64,000 nucleotides of DNA, taken from Parus major. Lineage: Eukaryota; Chordata; Aves; Passeriformes; Paridae. Made by a program: the position numbers and the translations under genes. This document shows, piece after piece, positions 44,601 to 57,800 of the stretch; position 1 is the first letter of the stretch, and each line of letters starts with the position of its first letter. Under the pieces are notes generated by a model, which was given only the letters and a program-made list of their open reading frames with translations, ran no database searches and was not told the DNA's origin. The DNA is taken from the NCBI RefSeq assembly GCF_001522545.3, contig NC_031770.1, positions 26,653,587-26,717,586 of the forward strand, written 5' to 3'.

Positions 44601-45965
44601 GTACAGTATGTTCAGTGTTATACTTGTATATCTGCTCTGTTTTTATATATTCATGTAACTTGTAGCAGTTAAATGAATTTTTAATAGGCTTTTCTTAGCA
44701 TTTAGGATAGGTAATGCACAAGTACTGTGCAGCTGAATACTAGTTGGTCAGCACACCATATTCCTGTTTTTTGTTACAGTAACTTGACAGTGTACACCAC
44801 TGAATAACATTTCTGTAGTCACTGCAAGGTAATGGACTTGTCTGCAGGCATAGAGCATTTTACAGGTTTTTGTAATGCAAAGGATAAATGTTAAGCAAAA
44901 AGTGTTCTAAAACATTATTGATCCCCTGTAATGGTTGCTGAAGGTGTTTCAGCTTGTTATATAAGTAACTGCTAAGGTTGATATTTTGATACTCCCCACT
45001 GAGGAATGCTTATTCCTTTAAATTGACAGTACAGCAGTGGCATTTGTTCACTTTTAGGCTATTTTAGTAAATACTTGTACACACAAGCTGGTCAAATGTC
45101 CTGTTTTTACCAAAGAATACTGTCAATTTATGTTGGGGTATTTTTTTAGTTAAAAAAAACCACAAAAACTCAAGAGTGGAGAGGTGCAATTTTTGTTCTA
45201 TCAAATATTTATCCCAAGCTAAGATAAACCAAAGTATTTGACAACTTCATCTGAACCTAAGTAATATATACGTTTATGTTGGCAGAGCCTAAAAGATTTA
45301 CATCAATGGTGTCGTCATTATTCCTGAACTCACAATGCACCTGAAGAGGAATGATTTAAATAATTTTGTAATGACTGGAACAGCACTACATAAAAGCTCA
45401 TAATATGAGGGGTTAATCTGAAGCACCAAGAAAGCACTTTAAAACATGTGTTTATATGCTTGTGGAAAGTTTGTGATCCCGTTATGCATTCTTTGTAGTA
45501 GGTTACCTTCTTTCATGTGTTAAAAGACTTCAATTGTTAAAATGGAACTTTGTTTAAAATATGTAAATACTAAGTTTGTGTACAACTGTGCTAATGGTCT
45601 CTTAAGTTTTGAATTGTGTGTGTGTCATTGGATATGCAATTCTTGATTTAAAATCTGCTCTAAGCATAAAAAGAGGAAAAAGTCACCAGCATGAAACTGC
45701 ACCTAAGTGTACCTTCACTGTGTCGTTCTCACTGTTCCCTCAGTTGAATCTGAATGCCAGATGAGTTTACTTAAATTCTTGCTTTTAATATTACTGTCAT
45801 ACAGTCAGCCTGCAACCAAGCTTTGTCCTGGTGTAGGGACCTGTTTTCATTTACACCTGTTGCCGTTGCTTGTCATGAATTAGCTGTGACATTGTCAATG
45901 TGGTCAGGAATACACATTCATCTAATTTTTAATCATGTGGTGGAATCTTTGGGGAAAAAAAAATG

Positions 45966-45971
45966 AATAAA
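45966..45971 (+). terminator. Possible distal poly(A) signal
   Basis: AATAAA after an A-rich stretch, 2.7 kb beyond the stop codon. It could end a longer SOCS5 3' UTR, but an A-rich context also produces such hexamers by chance. Confidence 0.3.
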
Positions 45972-45999
45972 AACCCCAAACTCTTCTCTCAGAAAGTTT

Positions 46000-48900
46000 G
46001 CTCTTGCATTGTATAAATAATCTTTATGGAGAGATCTGCTTCCCTAAAACACACAGAAAAGGAATGGTCTATTTCTCTACAACTTTTTTAAAGCTTTGCT
46101 TCACTGAAATATACAGAATAATTTGCTAGTGTGGTTATGCTAGAATGAATCGCTTTTTAAATTTTGGTGGACTTGAGTGTTGACTATTCCATTTGCAGTG
46201 TATTTCTTAATGAATACATTTTCAGTTCTAAAGGCATTTTAATGCTAGTAGGTGGAGAATGCAAATAGTTGATTTATCATTTGTGTTTCTCATTCCGGTT
46301 TCATTTAGAAAATCTTAAACATGTCTTAAAGAGGTACACAAACCACAGCTTTATCTTTTTTTAATTTAACAGTAGGATTCAATGTAAAAAGGTACACTTG
46401 TATTATTCCAGTCCACCCAAATCATTTAATTTGGTTACATGACAGATGAGTTTTTGAGCCTCAGTCTTGTCAAGTTTTTTGAGGTGATTCTTGTTTCTGC
46501 AGGAAGAGCTATAGAAAGGACTTACCCCATAGGAAGGTTTTGTGTATAAAAGGTATTTTATATCCCTGTGGAATTGGAGAAAGGAAAATATAGTATATTT
46601 CGAGTATACAGGTGGGTCTATGAGTTTAGGATTTTTTATCAGTTTTATCAGGTCTATGGTATTTCTCAGTTTTAATTGTATAACTCTTGAAAATACTTGT
46701 AAGGCAGGTAGACACTTGTACAGGTAATTTACTTGTCAGAACGGAACTTCTGAAGAAAATAAGTTACAAATTAATGTTTCGCATTTATGTACTTTTATGT
46801 GCATTTGAAGACCTGCTGCTTACGAAATGATAGTCCTTATCAGAAGCACAGTGTTGTGAAAAGATGTGTCTATCTGTAGTGTTTGACAATGTGAAGTCAA
46901 GCCTTACAGATATCACTCAAATCCTTAAGTCCATATTTAACTTTAAGGTTCTGCACTATTTAGAAACAAGTAAAGATTCTGAATTTCTGTGATAAAAATC
47001 CTGTTTGCTCCAGTCTCCATGTATAAGCCAAAATATTTGCAAAATGCTTTAAAGCTTTTCTCTGCTGCAGAATTAAATGTAAGACAGAAGTTGTCATGGT
47101 CAGAAGTTGCTGAGTATCAGAGAGATGTATCTGCAGGCATCATAGTTATTTTTTTTCCAAAATTATCGTGAAAGACTATTTAATGGAAAAATATGAACTG
47201 AATCTTAGTTGATTCTTTCTAAAAAAGCATTTCTCCATGCAAGACATTTAAAACTCGTATAGAAAATTATGGAAGTGCTTTTTGAGCCTCATTTTGTGAA
47301 AGTTCTGTTGTGAAGTGAGCATGTATGTGCCAAACCTTAATCTGCAAGTATCTGGCACATGTATATTTATACGTTAATAAGATGCCTCTAAGCATGTTTA
47401 CATTCATGGTCTTTTTTGAAGGTACTGAAATATGGTGAACATTAATATATTGGAATTCTAAAAATCCTTTCTGTTTTCTGTCTGTGTATGGCATGCTTTG
47501 CAATTAAAAGGACTATTTTGTTTGGATCTTCACCTGCACTTATATATTATGTCCAGTTGATTGGTGTGTTTTTTCCTGCTGTTGTCACACTTACCTAAAC
47601 AGTTGTCTCTGGACTGTGACCAAAGGAGATTTTTCCTACCTGTTATTTTTAAATAGAAATCAAATCAATTGCTTTTAAATTATTAATTCCTATGTAGTGT
47701 GGTGTAACGCTGCTAATTGCTCTCCCTTTTTGCAGTATTGATGTACAGAGAATCATTTAGCTTGACCATGAGTTGTATCTCCTGAATGTAGTTGACTTTA
47801 AATGTCTGAATTTTAAGTATTTTTTTAACTGAAAATCCTCCTGATGAGGGCTTTGAAAAGAAAAAGGTTTGATGTTTTTATGTCAAGATACATAGAGTGA
47901 ATGTTTAGCAATAAGATGAGAATCTCCTGAAGATACTTTTTAGAAGTCTTTCCCTGTCACTGTCTTAAATCAAGACTCTTTAAAAAAGAAAAAACAAAAT
48001 CCCAACAATCTCTTGATGACTTAAACCTTACAATCATTTAAAAACTGAAAAGAAATTTGGTGCTTTTACTTACTTTACTCACATGTTGCCAGACTGATTT
48101 AAGAATAGTTGTTTCAAGAAGCAAATTAAATCTGTTATTTCAATGAAGCATTGCCATTTATGATTTTATAAAATATTACATTTAAAAAAATAGTCTACCA
48201 ACAGGATGTTAACCTGATACTGTATTTGTTGTTATCAGGGTAACTATTGTGTGTATGCTTTTTAAACTGACTAAGTGTTCACTTTGTGAATTTGCATTAA
48301 GGCCACAGCTGTTACCAGCAAGGTTCCCTAGGGCCAATGAATTTATGAGCTGAAGCTCCTGGTGCTTGACCCCTTTTTGTCTTCAGTAGGAAAAGAAGTG
48401 TATGACTGTATGATACAGGTGGTGTTACAAATTTCCATGTTAAGCACACAGCTACACTGACAAGCAGAAACTTATCTGAACTTGCTTGTCTGGAGAAAAA
48501 CAACCTCTCTGCCTTCTCAGCAGGAGCTGTAACTTGGTGGCACGTTGGCAAAGAGGAATCAGAAATAGGTTTTACTCTTCCCTGAGCAGCTGTTAAACTG
48601 AACATGGGGTGTGTGCTTCCTTTGCAATAGGGTATCTGAACTCCTTAGAGCCCTGAGAATTTTAATAGTGTTTGGAAGATACAGAAGCACTTGGTTGCTT
48701 TGTCACTTCTTGCTTTTGTTGTAGTTTTGCAAAAGCTTGAAGAGATATATTTATTAAAATTGAATCTATGTAGTTACCAACTGTATAAGCACTACTTTGT
48801 AATTTCTTTACAGAGATATCAAATTCCTACACAATTATATTTAAACTGTTTTGGGAAAATGAATAATGACACTGTAGGCACAAATTAATTCAGATTGCAC

Positions 48901-51900
48901 TATAAACTTTCTTACCAGAAGCCTTCATTCTTTACAAAGAACTATGCGATCCCTACACAGAAACTGTAGCTTTGGTGGTGCGCTATTTGGTAGATGTCCA
49001 AAAAAGCGGCATCCAGACGGTCCCTGGACCTTTTCTGACATTCCAGTTGAAGGGGCCTGGCAGGCCTGCTGGGCACTCGAGGAGTTGGCTGGCAAGCACA
49101 CCATGCCAAGTGTCACCCAATGCCAGCACCTTGTGTGACTGTGCTGGTTTAGGTTGCCCCAGTTTAGATGTTTTTTAACTCACTGCAGCTTAAATGTTTC
49201 TCCACCCTGCCTAATTTGTCTTTGTTATATGGTTGCCAAACTGTCTTGCATCTTAATGGAGTAAGAAAATTCATGTGATTTATGGCTATCCAACCAGTGT
49301 ATTAAGTAATAGATGGCTCTGTCTTAATAAACGGGGTATAAACTGCCATATTGTTTTCTTTTTATATTTGTTTGAGAGCAAAAAGTTGTGGGTTTAATGA
49401 GTTTATTTTAAGTCCATGCTATAAATACATAGTTTTACAAAATATTTAGTTGCACATGTCAAGAAAGATAAGTAGTTAATCAGTAACCCAGAGTCCTTTT
49501 CTGTTTCATCTAAAATACTTGAGCAAAGAGATCCTCAGACTGATAGTTTTTGTCTTCAGAAGTTTTATCACTCTTTGAAATTCATCAATTAGTTTAGTGA
49601 GTTTTCACTTAAATCACTTAAAAGTGCTCTTCTCTCCAGCTGTGGGCTACAGACATGGTTTTGTGACAAACATATCTTCTAGAGCACAGCCCCCATGAGC
49701 ACAAACTAAGGAACAGATGTCGATGTCATCCCGTAAACTGAGAGTGTATCTCCTCTGTGCCTGATGGGAGCTGCTTTGAAAGCAAATTAGTGCAAGCCCT
49801 ATAGCTAATTATGAAAACTGAGCAAAATGCTGGTGGTGAGCAGTTACAGCAGAGCACAGCAACAACCATGTCACAAGCTGAAGAAGTGGGCTGCACTGCG
49901 GAGCTATTTTGGGCTTCTAAATTTGTTAATTATGTATTTTCTAGACCACTGCTCCTAAAAATACATTTAGTCTAGGCTCCATTGGAGTATTTATATCTCA
50001 TCACTGGTAAACTAATAGAAAACTGAAACCCTGAAAACAAACCATGTGTTTTTGGCTGTTTTATATAGAGATTGCCCTTGTAGATTTAGCTTCAGTGGTA
50101 CATGGAGAAGGCTACATGTCTTAAACTCACCTGAAATAAATCCATAATTAATTAAGAAATGAAAGTTATGGAAATTGATTAGCCTGTTGAAGTGGTGGGT
50201 TTGAAATACTAAGCTCTAATTCTGTAAAACTTATGACAGATATCCTAATATTACATTAAGTATTTTATGTATTTAGCTAAGGAAAATACAGACACAATAT
50301 TTCATAAGGGTTTCAAAACACCAGGTGTTCTGAAGCTAAAGTTCCTAAAATCACTATCTTCTGCACCACTTTCCAAGGGAAGGGAATTTTAGGAGTCTCT
50401 TAGAAAGCTATTGTGTTGTGACTTGGCATGTATCTAGAAGAGAACATGCCATTATATAGAATAAATGTAGGAGGGGCCTTGCAAAGAACATGTCCGTTAT
50501 ACCAGCACAAGTTATGCAGAGTGGAATGTGTTCCTGTAGGGTTTTTCTTGGGCTTCTAAGTGTCCAATAAGCATTTATTTGGTTACCTAAATTGAATGCA
50601 AGTACTCTAAGCACAGTAGATTGCTGAAAGTGACATTGATGCCACCGAACACAGGACCTGGACAAACGAATCCATAAGAAAGGTTTTTCTTGTCACTTCA
50701 CCTCTGAAGCAGCTGGTGGTGTGAGGAACATTAGTGTGGTTTCACATCTGAGCTTCCCAACATCTGATAGCTTGGGTGTGGACGAAATAATGTTGGCATG
50801 ACCTACTTGTGAGACTGTTTTCAGTTCACTATCCCATCAGGTGTTGTGGGGCATCTGGGAAGTAAAGGTTATAAACCTTTAGTAGGGGTTTTCACAGCTT
50901 CTCCTAAAAAGTTACCAATTGCTATTTACAGGGTTTCTAAATCTCAGAATAGCATTAGTTGTAGCTCTCATCTTTACTTTAGTAGGAATACATAAATTTA
51001 TCTTGATTTCAAGAGTGGGACAGAGACTTCACAAGGCCACAAAGAACTGCTTGGAATCAGACTGGCTGGACAATGGAGTAAACGGGATGTATTGCTGCTC
51101 AGGTTTCACCTTCGTGGGAGAAGAACAATGATACGTGATTAATCTGTGAAACGCTTTGTGGTCTAGTGAGGAGCATCATGCATGTTACACTCTCCCTTCA
51201 GCAAGCAGTAGACTGAGGTAGGTGTGTGTATTTGCACTTCAGTGTTTTTGCTCAAGGATGACTGATGTGACCTACATGATATGCAGGTGTGCAATGGTGT
51301 GGACTGAGTCCCATATGCCCTTTACGGCCTAACCTGGCCTTTGTTAAGCCATAGTTTGGGTTTTCCCACATAAAGTGGCATTTGCTCCTTAGAAGCTCCA
51401 GTGTGGAGACACTAGCTTTCGCCTCCTCGCTTTTGTAATTTTATTTTTTGTGTCCAGTCTGATGAGGCTGATAAACCTACAAGCAGTGTGCAAGGAGAAT
51501 TTCTTTGAATGAGCTGAGGAATTTCTGAGATTGTTATAATTCTGTACTACAGAAGTGCCCTGTTTTATTTATATACCATTTGTCTTCAGTTTCAACATGT
51601 GCCGAGAGAAAAAAATACAGACTTTCCCTTCAAGTGGTTGCTTGTATAACCATTCATACTATGGGCATGTGAACACCTTGGTACTTCAGCCAAAAACTTT
51701 TCTGCCTTAGCAGGCCTCATGACAATGCTCTCCTTCCCTCCACCCCCAGGCTGGCACACATGTTGTGTACTTATGGTTGGAATATGCTTTCATCCTTGTT
51801 CTTCTAAATGTCCATTTGAGCCTGAGCTATCCAGCTTTTCTTTTAAACTGCAGGTTTGCTTTCCTGACTTTATGGGCATGGCTTTGCATGAAGGCTTTGG

Positions 51901-54599
51901 CTTAAACTGTGTCAGATGTGGTGGAGCCAATGCTGACCATCAGTCTGGTGAGTGCTGCCAGTCTTTATGCTGTTCAGGAAAAAGCCAGCAGGAAACATTC
52001 TGTGAGGAGGGTTTTAACTCAAGTGTTTGCAAGAAACAGCAACAGCTTCAGCTTTATTTTTTTTAAATGATTTTAGCTTCATCTTGACTCCATACGCTGG
52101 GTCAGCTCAACTAGATTTTTGTTTGCTTTGTTTGTTTTGCTGCTACATTGGAGGGTAAAAGAAAAGAAGGGGAAGAGTGCTTATAAATAGTTCCAGCACA
52201 AACTTCGAAAGAAGTTTCCAAGTCTGGTATCTGTGTCACTTTAAGACCTCCTTAAATTCTCAGGTGTCTGGTATCTCTGGCTGGAATTTAAGACTGGCAC
52301 CAGCTCCAGAGATACAGTTGTCCAGAGAGGTTGAGCACTGTCCTGAAGCACTACTTGGCTGCAGCTCTTGGTGAATGCCTTGGAAGTCACTTTCCAGCAC
52401 GTCATCACTTGCTGCTTCACAGGCACTGGTGCCCTCCAGAGCTTGCCCTGGGTCCTGCTTTTTGGCAGTTTTAACTTTTTCACAAAGGTTCTATGTCTAA
52501 TCCTTATGCTCTCCTCCCAGGACCAGTACTACCCCGTGAAGCAGCCTAAGATGGTCTGAAGCTATGAATGTGGCCCAATCTTCCTTTGCTTCCTTGGGGG
52601 TACCTATTGTATCTGGAAAGAGAGGAGTTTAGGTGAAAGAGTTGATCCCCATTTCAGACCAGCCAGAGGATGGATCTAGTGGCCAAACTTGCTTTCCATG
52701 TCCTGTGGTTAGAGAGCTTTTACTACCCTCCTTTAGCCAAAAGTCTTGGGTTTACAGGAGAGACTCTGACTTGGCTCATGCCTGAGTAAGCTTACAGACC
52801 AAATCCCTCCATCCTAACAGGGCCATTTCCGGCATTCTTATCATGTGCAAGGTAAGAGATTGTGCCCATATGCCTTGGTTAATGGAACAGGGCTCTCCTC
52901 AGGCTGCCTTTTCCTGGACTACAAAGATAATGTCTGCACCTGTATCATGAGCGATTTGCACTCTGAGCAGTGAGCTGCCTTCAGTTTTGTGTAAGGAGAA
53001 TTTCTGCAGTATAATTGCCCCCCTCAGAGTGTTTCAAAGTGTTCCTCTTGTTTTCTCAAGACACTGTCTAGTCTTACTATGGCCATTTTAGCTTGACTCA
53101 GTAATAGCTAATAATTTGTTGTGGTACAGCTGGTTTTGCCAAAAATAACTAAGCAATTAACTAATCAGTAACAATCAAGTAGACACTGATCAACCCTATG
53201 CTTCAGACTTTCTCACAGACTTTTAAATCAGCATCTCCACTCAAAGCTCTATTCATTGCCCTTAGTCATATGGTCCTCAATGTTAAATCATGACTTTGCT
53301 CTTCTGTCGGGAGATAACCCTAATTAACAGCAGCAATGAATGCTTAAGCCAAGTAATTAGATTCTCTCCTTCAAGTTTAGTCATCACTTCTCTGTAGGGA
53401 CATGTTCTTCCCTTCTGGCACACTGACATCTGAGCTTCTTAGTGAAAAGTTTGTTTGTAGCTGTCTTTGCTGCTCAAACACTGTTTTTCTCCTCCATCCT
53501 GCAATGGTTAGAAACCCTATGGATTTAGAAACATTTCCTTTCATTCTCATTTAATTTTCATCTCAATATGTTATTTTAAAACCTCTTTCCTTAGTGAATA
53601 TTTAAACTGGATTCAACATATATGAAGATCAGATGGCTGAGCCCATAGCAACCATTCTGCTGGCTGTCAAATTGATGACAAGGGTGAGAAATGCAAACCC
53701 TTCTAACTGGCCCTCCCTGCACTGTTTCTCTCTTGACAAAATTGCCTTCTGCACTTGCTTTACTGTTTTATCTAAGTTTTGTTTGTGCTCATTACAGTTT
53801 TTCCAAAAAAAAAAACAACTAGGAATGTTTTTCCACATGTAAGTCCAGGTCTCAGCTCTTTTATCTAAAGGTTGTGGAACCGAAGAGCTGTTTGTGACAC
53901 CACCTATAATGAAAGTGAGTGGATGACAATATTAAAGGTGGTCAGAATGCCACTCAGCAAAGCTTGGACTACTCTGGTGAACTGGGTGATGGAAGCAGCT
54001 ACCTGGAAGTGTGGTTGCATCTTTACCAAGGAGCGTGCTGATGTAAGGGCTTCCAGGAATGGTAAGCTTTCAGCAGAACAGTGCCCTGCTTCCCTCTTCC
54101 CTAGGGACTGCAAAATTCTGCACCTTATCATTTATTCAGATTCCAGGGATAGCAGGGTTGTTTACCAAATGGAGAGTCTGTGGAAATGGATGTTGCTCCT
54201 GTAAAATGATGTTGTGACCTTGTGTATTGTGAATATGTGTTTTAACTGATATATGCTTTCTATGGTTAACTATCTGAAAAATTTTAAGCTTATTGAAATT
54301 GTACTTTGGGAGGATGTTTCTTTGTGCCAAGCCAATCTCTTTGCATGGATGAGGAAAAGACTAAAAAACTTCAGGCAAATGCCTTCACATAAAGGTTTTT
54401 GAGCTAATAAGTAAATATGCAAAAGAAGTTTAAAACTTTCTTACAATGTGTTTATGTATAGAATGACCTTCCAAAGCTATATTTTCATTTTACAGCTTAC
54501 TTAACTTGTGCATATGTATCCCTGTCATATCCCCACCTAGAACTTACTGTGCAGTTGTTGGTCAGCATAGACATTAGGTGAAAGGTAGAAGGTGTACTT
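46000..54599. other. Intergenic DNA, no gene seen
   Basis: AT-rich DNA with only short open frames (115 codons or fewer) and no recognised domain. In mammals MCFD2 follows SOCS5, but no exon of it was seen. A moderately GC-rich stretch at 48990-49190 and another at 51700-52560 have no recognisable content. Confidence 0.5.
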
Positions 54600-54641
54600 A
54601 TCATGTGTGTGGTGGGTTATATCATGTGGGTGGTGGGTTAT
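54600..54641. repeat. 21-bp tandem duplication
   Basis: Two adjacent units ATCATGTG(T/G)GTGGTGGGTTAT directly abut the CR1 fragment to the right. Confidence 0.8.
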
Positions 54642-54800
54642 AGAATCATGGAATATGATTGAGTATGAAGTGCTGAGTTGGAAGTGACCCTTCAGAATCA
54701 TTGCATCGCAGCTACTGTTTAGGTCAACAGGTTTTGGAATCCAGGTTAAAAATGACAGGGCTGGGATTCCTCCTGTGTGAGATCCAGACCTGGATCAGCA
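54642..54800 (-). mobile_element. CR1 LINE fragment, antisense
   Basis: It begins AGAATCATGGAATATGA, then GAGTTGGAAGTGACCCTTCAG and ATCATTGCATC, matching the antisense 3' end of CR1 (AGAATCATAGAAT...GAGTTGGAAGGGACCC...GGATCATCGAGTCC). The right boundary is approximate. Confidence 0.75.
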
Positions 54801-57800
54801 CATCACCTGTGATTTTCTGTAAGTGAACTTGTAGATCTACAAATACAGAATTTGAAGCTGCAGGTTTTAATAATTTATGTGTTTTGTCTTGATTCAATTG
54901 GTTTATTCTACACTGATTAAATGCTGTTCTGTGAGATGAGAAATTAGTATGAGTTTACAAAAAAATGGGCACTTAAGGGAAAATTGTGAGGGGCTTTGAG
55001 CTGGTAGACTCAGAAACAATGGACTGGGTTAGGCAACACTGCCTGTGTGGTGGGGGGCTGGGAAGTATTCATGGAATACCTTGTGGAATGCACCCCCCAG
55101 CCCTAGCTCCCCACTGCAGCTTTTGAGCTGTGTGTTCAAATGTTGTTTGCATGGAAGCTGCAACATGGGGAAGGTGGCCACAGATAGTGCAGGCTCACGT
55201 CTTTCCTCAAAATGTCCCACAGCATGACTGTGAGGCTACAGCTGCTCCAGTGGACCCTCTCTGTAAAGGCCATGGCCTTCCAGGAACACAGCTGTGCTTT
55301 GTTCCATGTTGGCATTAGGTCATTACTCCAAATAAGAGATTTCTTGTTGTGTATTTGTGGAAAGAAAGTTTGAGTCTCCTTTATTCCTTGCTTACTGCAT
55401 CTGGCTTGGGATTCAGTGCTGTTTGGTGGCCTGTTTCACTGCCTGTGTGCTCACTCTCTGTCATATTACCACGTTGTGTGTGGGCTGACTCACCTCACTC
55501 TTTGTCCTCAGCAACCAGTCTGGGAGAGTGTTCCAGTGTTACCTATTGTTCCCAGGCTTCCCATATATATATTAACAGACAAACTCTTTTAGGATGAGAC
55601 GTGTGGTCATCCTGAAGCATGTGTGCCAAAAGCAGTCCTACATGGCCATGGCAAAACCCTTACACTCAATTCATGTTGTGGAAATATTGAGATGGCCAAA
55701 GGTTCAGCGTGCTGACTTCCAGCAAGGGAAACCAGCTGCAGGGACATCACAGGTAACTGTCCATTGTACAAATATCCCAATATTTGGTGTATCAGGACAC
55801 ACCCCAAAGAGTTTTGATCACAATCCCAGCAATTGCTTGTGCAACAGAAAGGCTCTTCAACTTCTCAGATATGATTAAGATGGGCTGTGTGAACAAGGAG
55901 TGTGATGATTCACTTACACGTGTTGTCAGTTGAACAAAGTCCTGTGTGTCTGTGTGCCTTGTGTGTATAATTGTAAATTAAAATGTAGACATATTTAAAA
56001 ACTAACTTGTTTTTTGGATTTTTTGTTTGTTTGTTTGAAGATGGCATGGAGACGAACTGTAAGTAATTCACTGTCTTTTCTTTCCTATTGCGGTTGTTGA
56101 GATTTAAATAGACCAGACCTGCTGTTCTGATGATGATGCATAGTCATTGGCATTCCTGGATGTTTTTGTGTTTGTTTTGTGTATTTTTTTTTAAATTTGT
56201 TTGTTTTAAATTCTATTTTGTTAAGATTTATGTAGAATTTACTTAGCCTGAAACTGTTAGATGGATACATAGGAGAAAACCTGTAGAAACGGTTCTTTTA
56301 ATATTTCAAACTAGTATACATTATGACATTAACGTTTTACACTGCAAATTGGGACATACCCACATTCCCATTCATAATGGGACTACTCATTTTGGGATAG
56401 ACTCTCTTATTTATACCAATTTATTATATGAAACAGTAATGTCCCTTAATGGCAACAGCTGAAAGGTCTATCATGTGTCAAGAGATACATTAAAACTAGT
56501 GAGAGTACTGTAGAGTTCTGAGCTATAGAACATAAAGAAAAGTCTATTAAACAAAGAATTTTTCTGTTATCAGAGCTAGAGATAATGGTCAGAATATGTA
56601 TCATATTTACATTATATTTTGCTTGTGATAATGAAGGAAGTCAGACTAATCTATCATTTGTTACTTCTGAGTACAAAAATCCTCAATAATGTGTTTTTCT
56701 AATTTGAGAGGTTTTTTTAAAAATTAAAATTTAAACAATCTGCATTATTTGCAGAGTTTTAAAGTCTCTCCTGAAGCCAGAGAGGCCTGAAAATATGGAA
56801 TTTATCACATAAAAATTATTTGTCTCTAGGCTTGATACCTTAAGGAGCAGAATCTGACAGATGAAACTAAAAGATACTCTTAGAGATTGGCTGAATGCTT
56901 TGAAGTAGAGGAGAAAATATTCTGTTAAGTGGGGAGGTAAGCAGACATGTTGTGCTGGTGTAGGATTTCCATTGGCCCTCTTATGGTGGCTACATGAGCT
57001 AAATGCTGTCAACAGCTTTCTTCTGTTTACTGAATTCAGAGATAACTCAAATCCACAAATACCCAAGTTTCTTTGAGAAACTTTAACAGGCACTGGGGAC
57101 TGCTGAATGCGTGCAGACTTTAGTGCTCCAGCAAAGTCAGTCTGTTACCGTGATGCTCTGGGGAACTTGCCTCCCCTTGGTGCCTTGGTAACAAAAAGCT
57201 CCAAGTTTTCTTTGCTTGTTGGCTGTGTGGTTCTAGCAGGGTATAATCTGGACAAATATGATAGGGGAAAAAGGCCCAGATTGTACCTAGCCAAATTTTT
57301 GGGCTGGTAGAAGAAGTAGTAAGCCTTCCAAAGAGATCATTTCACTATCAGAGAATACTGGAAAGCATCATATACACACAACTGTTATTTAAGGCTATTC
57401 CTCCTTGCCACACCTCAGTTTAACTATTTAAAACTGCTAAACCCCAAAATGTTGGGGCAGTTACCACTAGACAAGAAGCAATGCAGCTTAGCTGGCCCAA
57501 GGACATCAGATGCAATTGTTCCTTGCTCTTAATCCTCTCCCTTGATACCTCCTCTGAAATGATAGTTCCATCTGATCCATGGAGTAGGTGTGGGACAGTT
57601 TTCTTCTCTGTACTGTGTCTGCTGTAAGCCTCTGAGTGATCATTCTGCCACAAAGGTTTCATGCCAGCCCCATCCAAGGAGTTCCCAGATGCATGTCAGG
57701 AAAAAAGTCAAGCACAAGACTTTGCTTCACTGCTTTCAATGTCGTAGGAGCCTTGAGCCATGGTTGCTGTCAAAGGTTCTCTTGGCTTGATTTAGAAATT

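Larger units (their letters stand above)
43254..44620 (+). other. SOCS5: SOCS5 3' UTR (inferred)
   Basis: AT-rich sequence with many TTTTTA and ATTT runs follows the stop codon and extends to a pair of poly(A) signals. The length of about 1.35 kb to the second signal is plausible for a SOCS5 mRNA. The end is inferred from signals only, and a longer form to about 45990 is possible. Confidence 0.6.

Noticed and set aside
53872..54204. 110-codon + strand frame
   Set aside because: No motif, no splice context, and an equally open frame on the opposite strand; ordinary chance.
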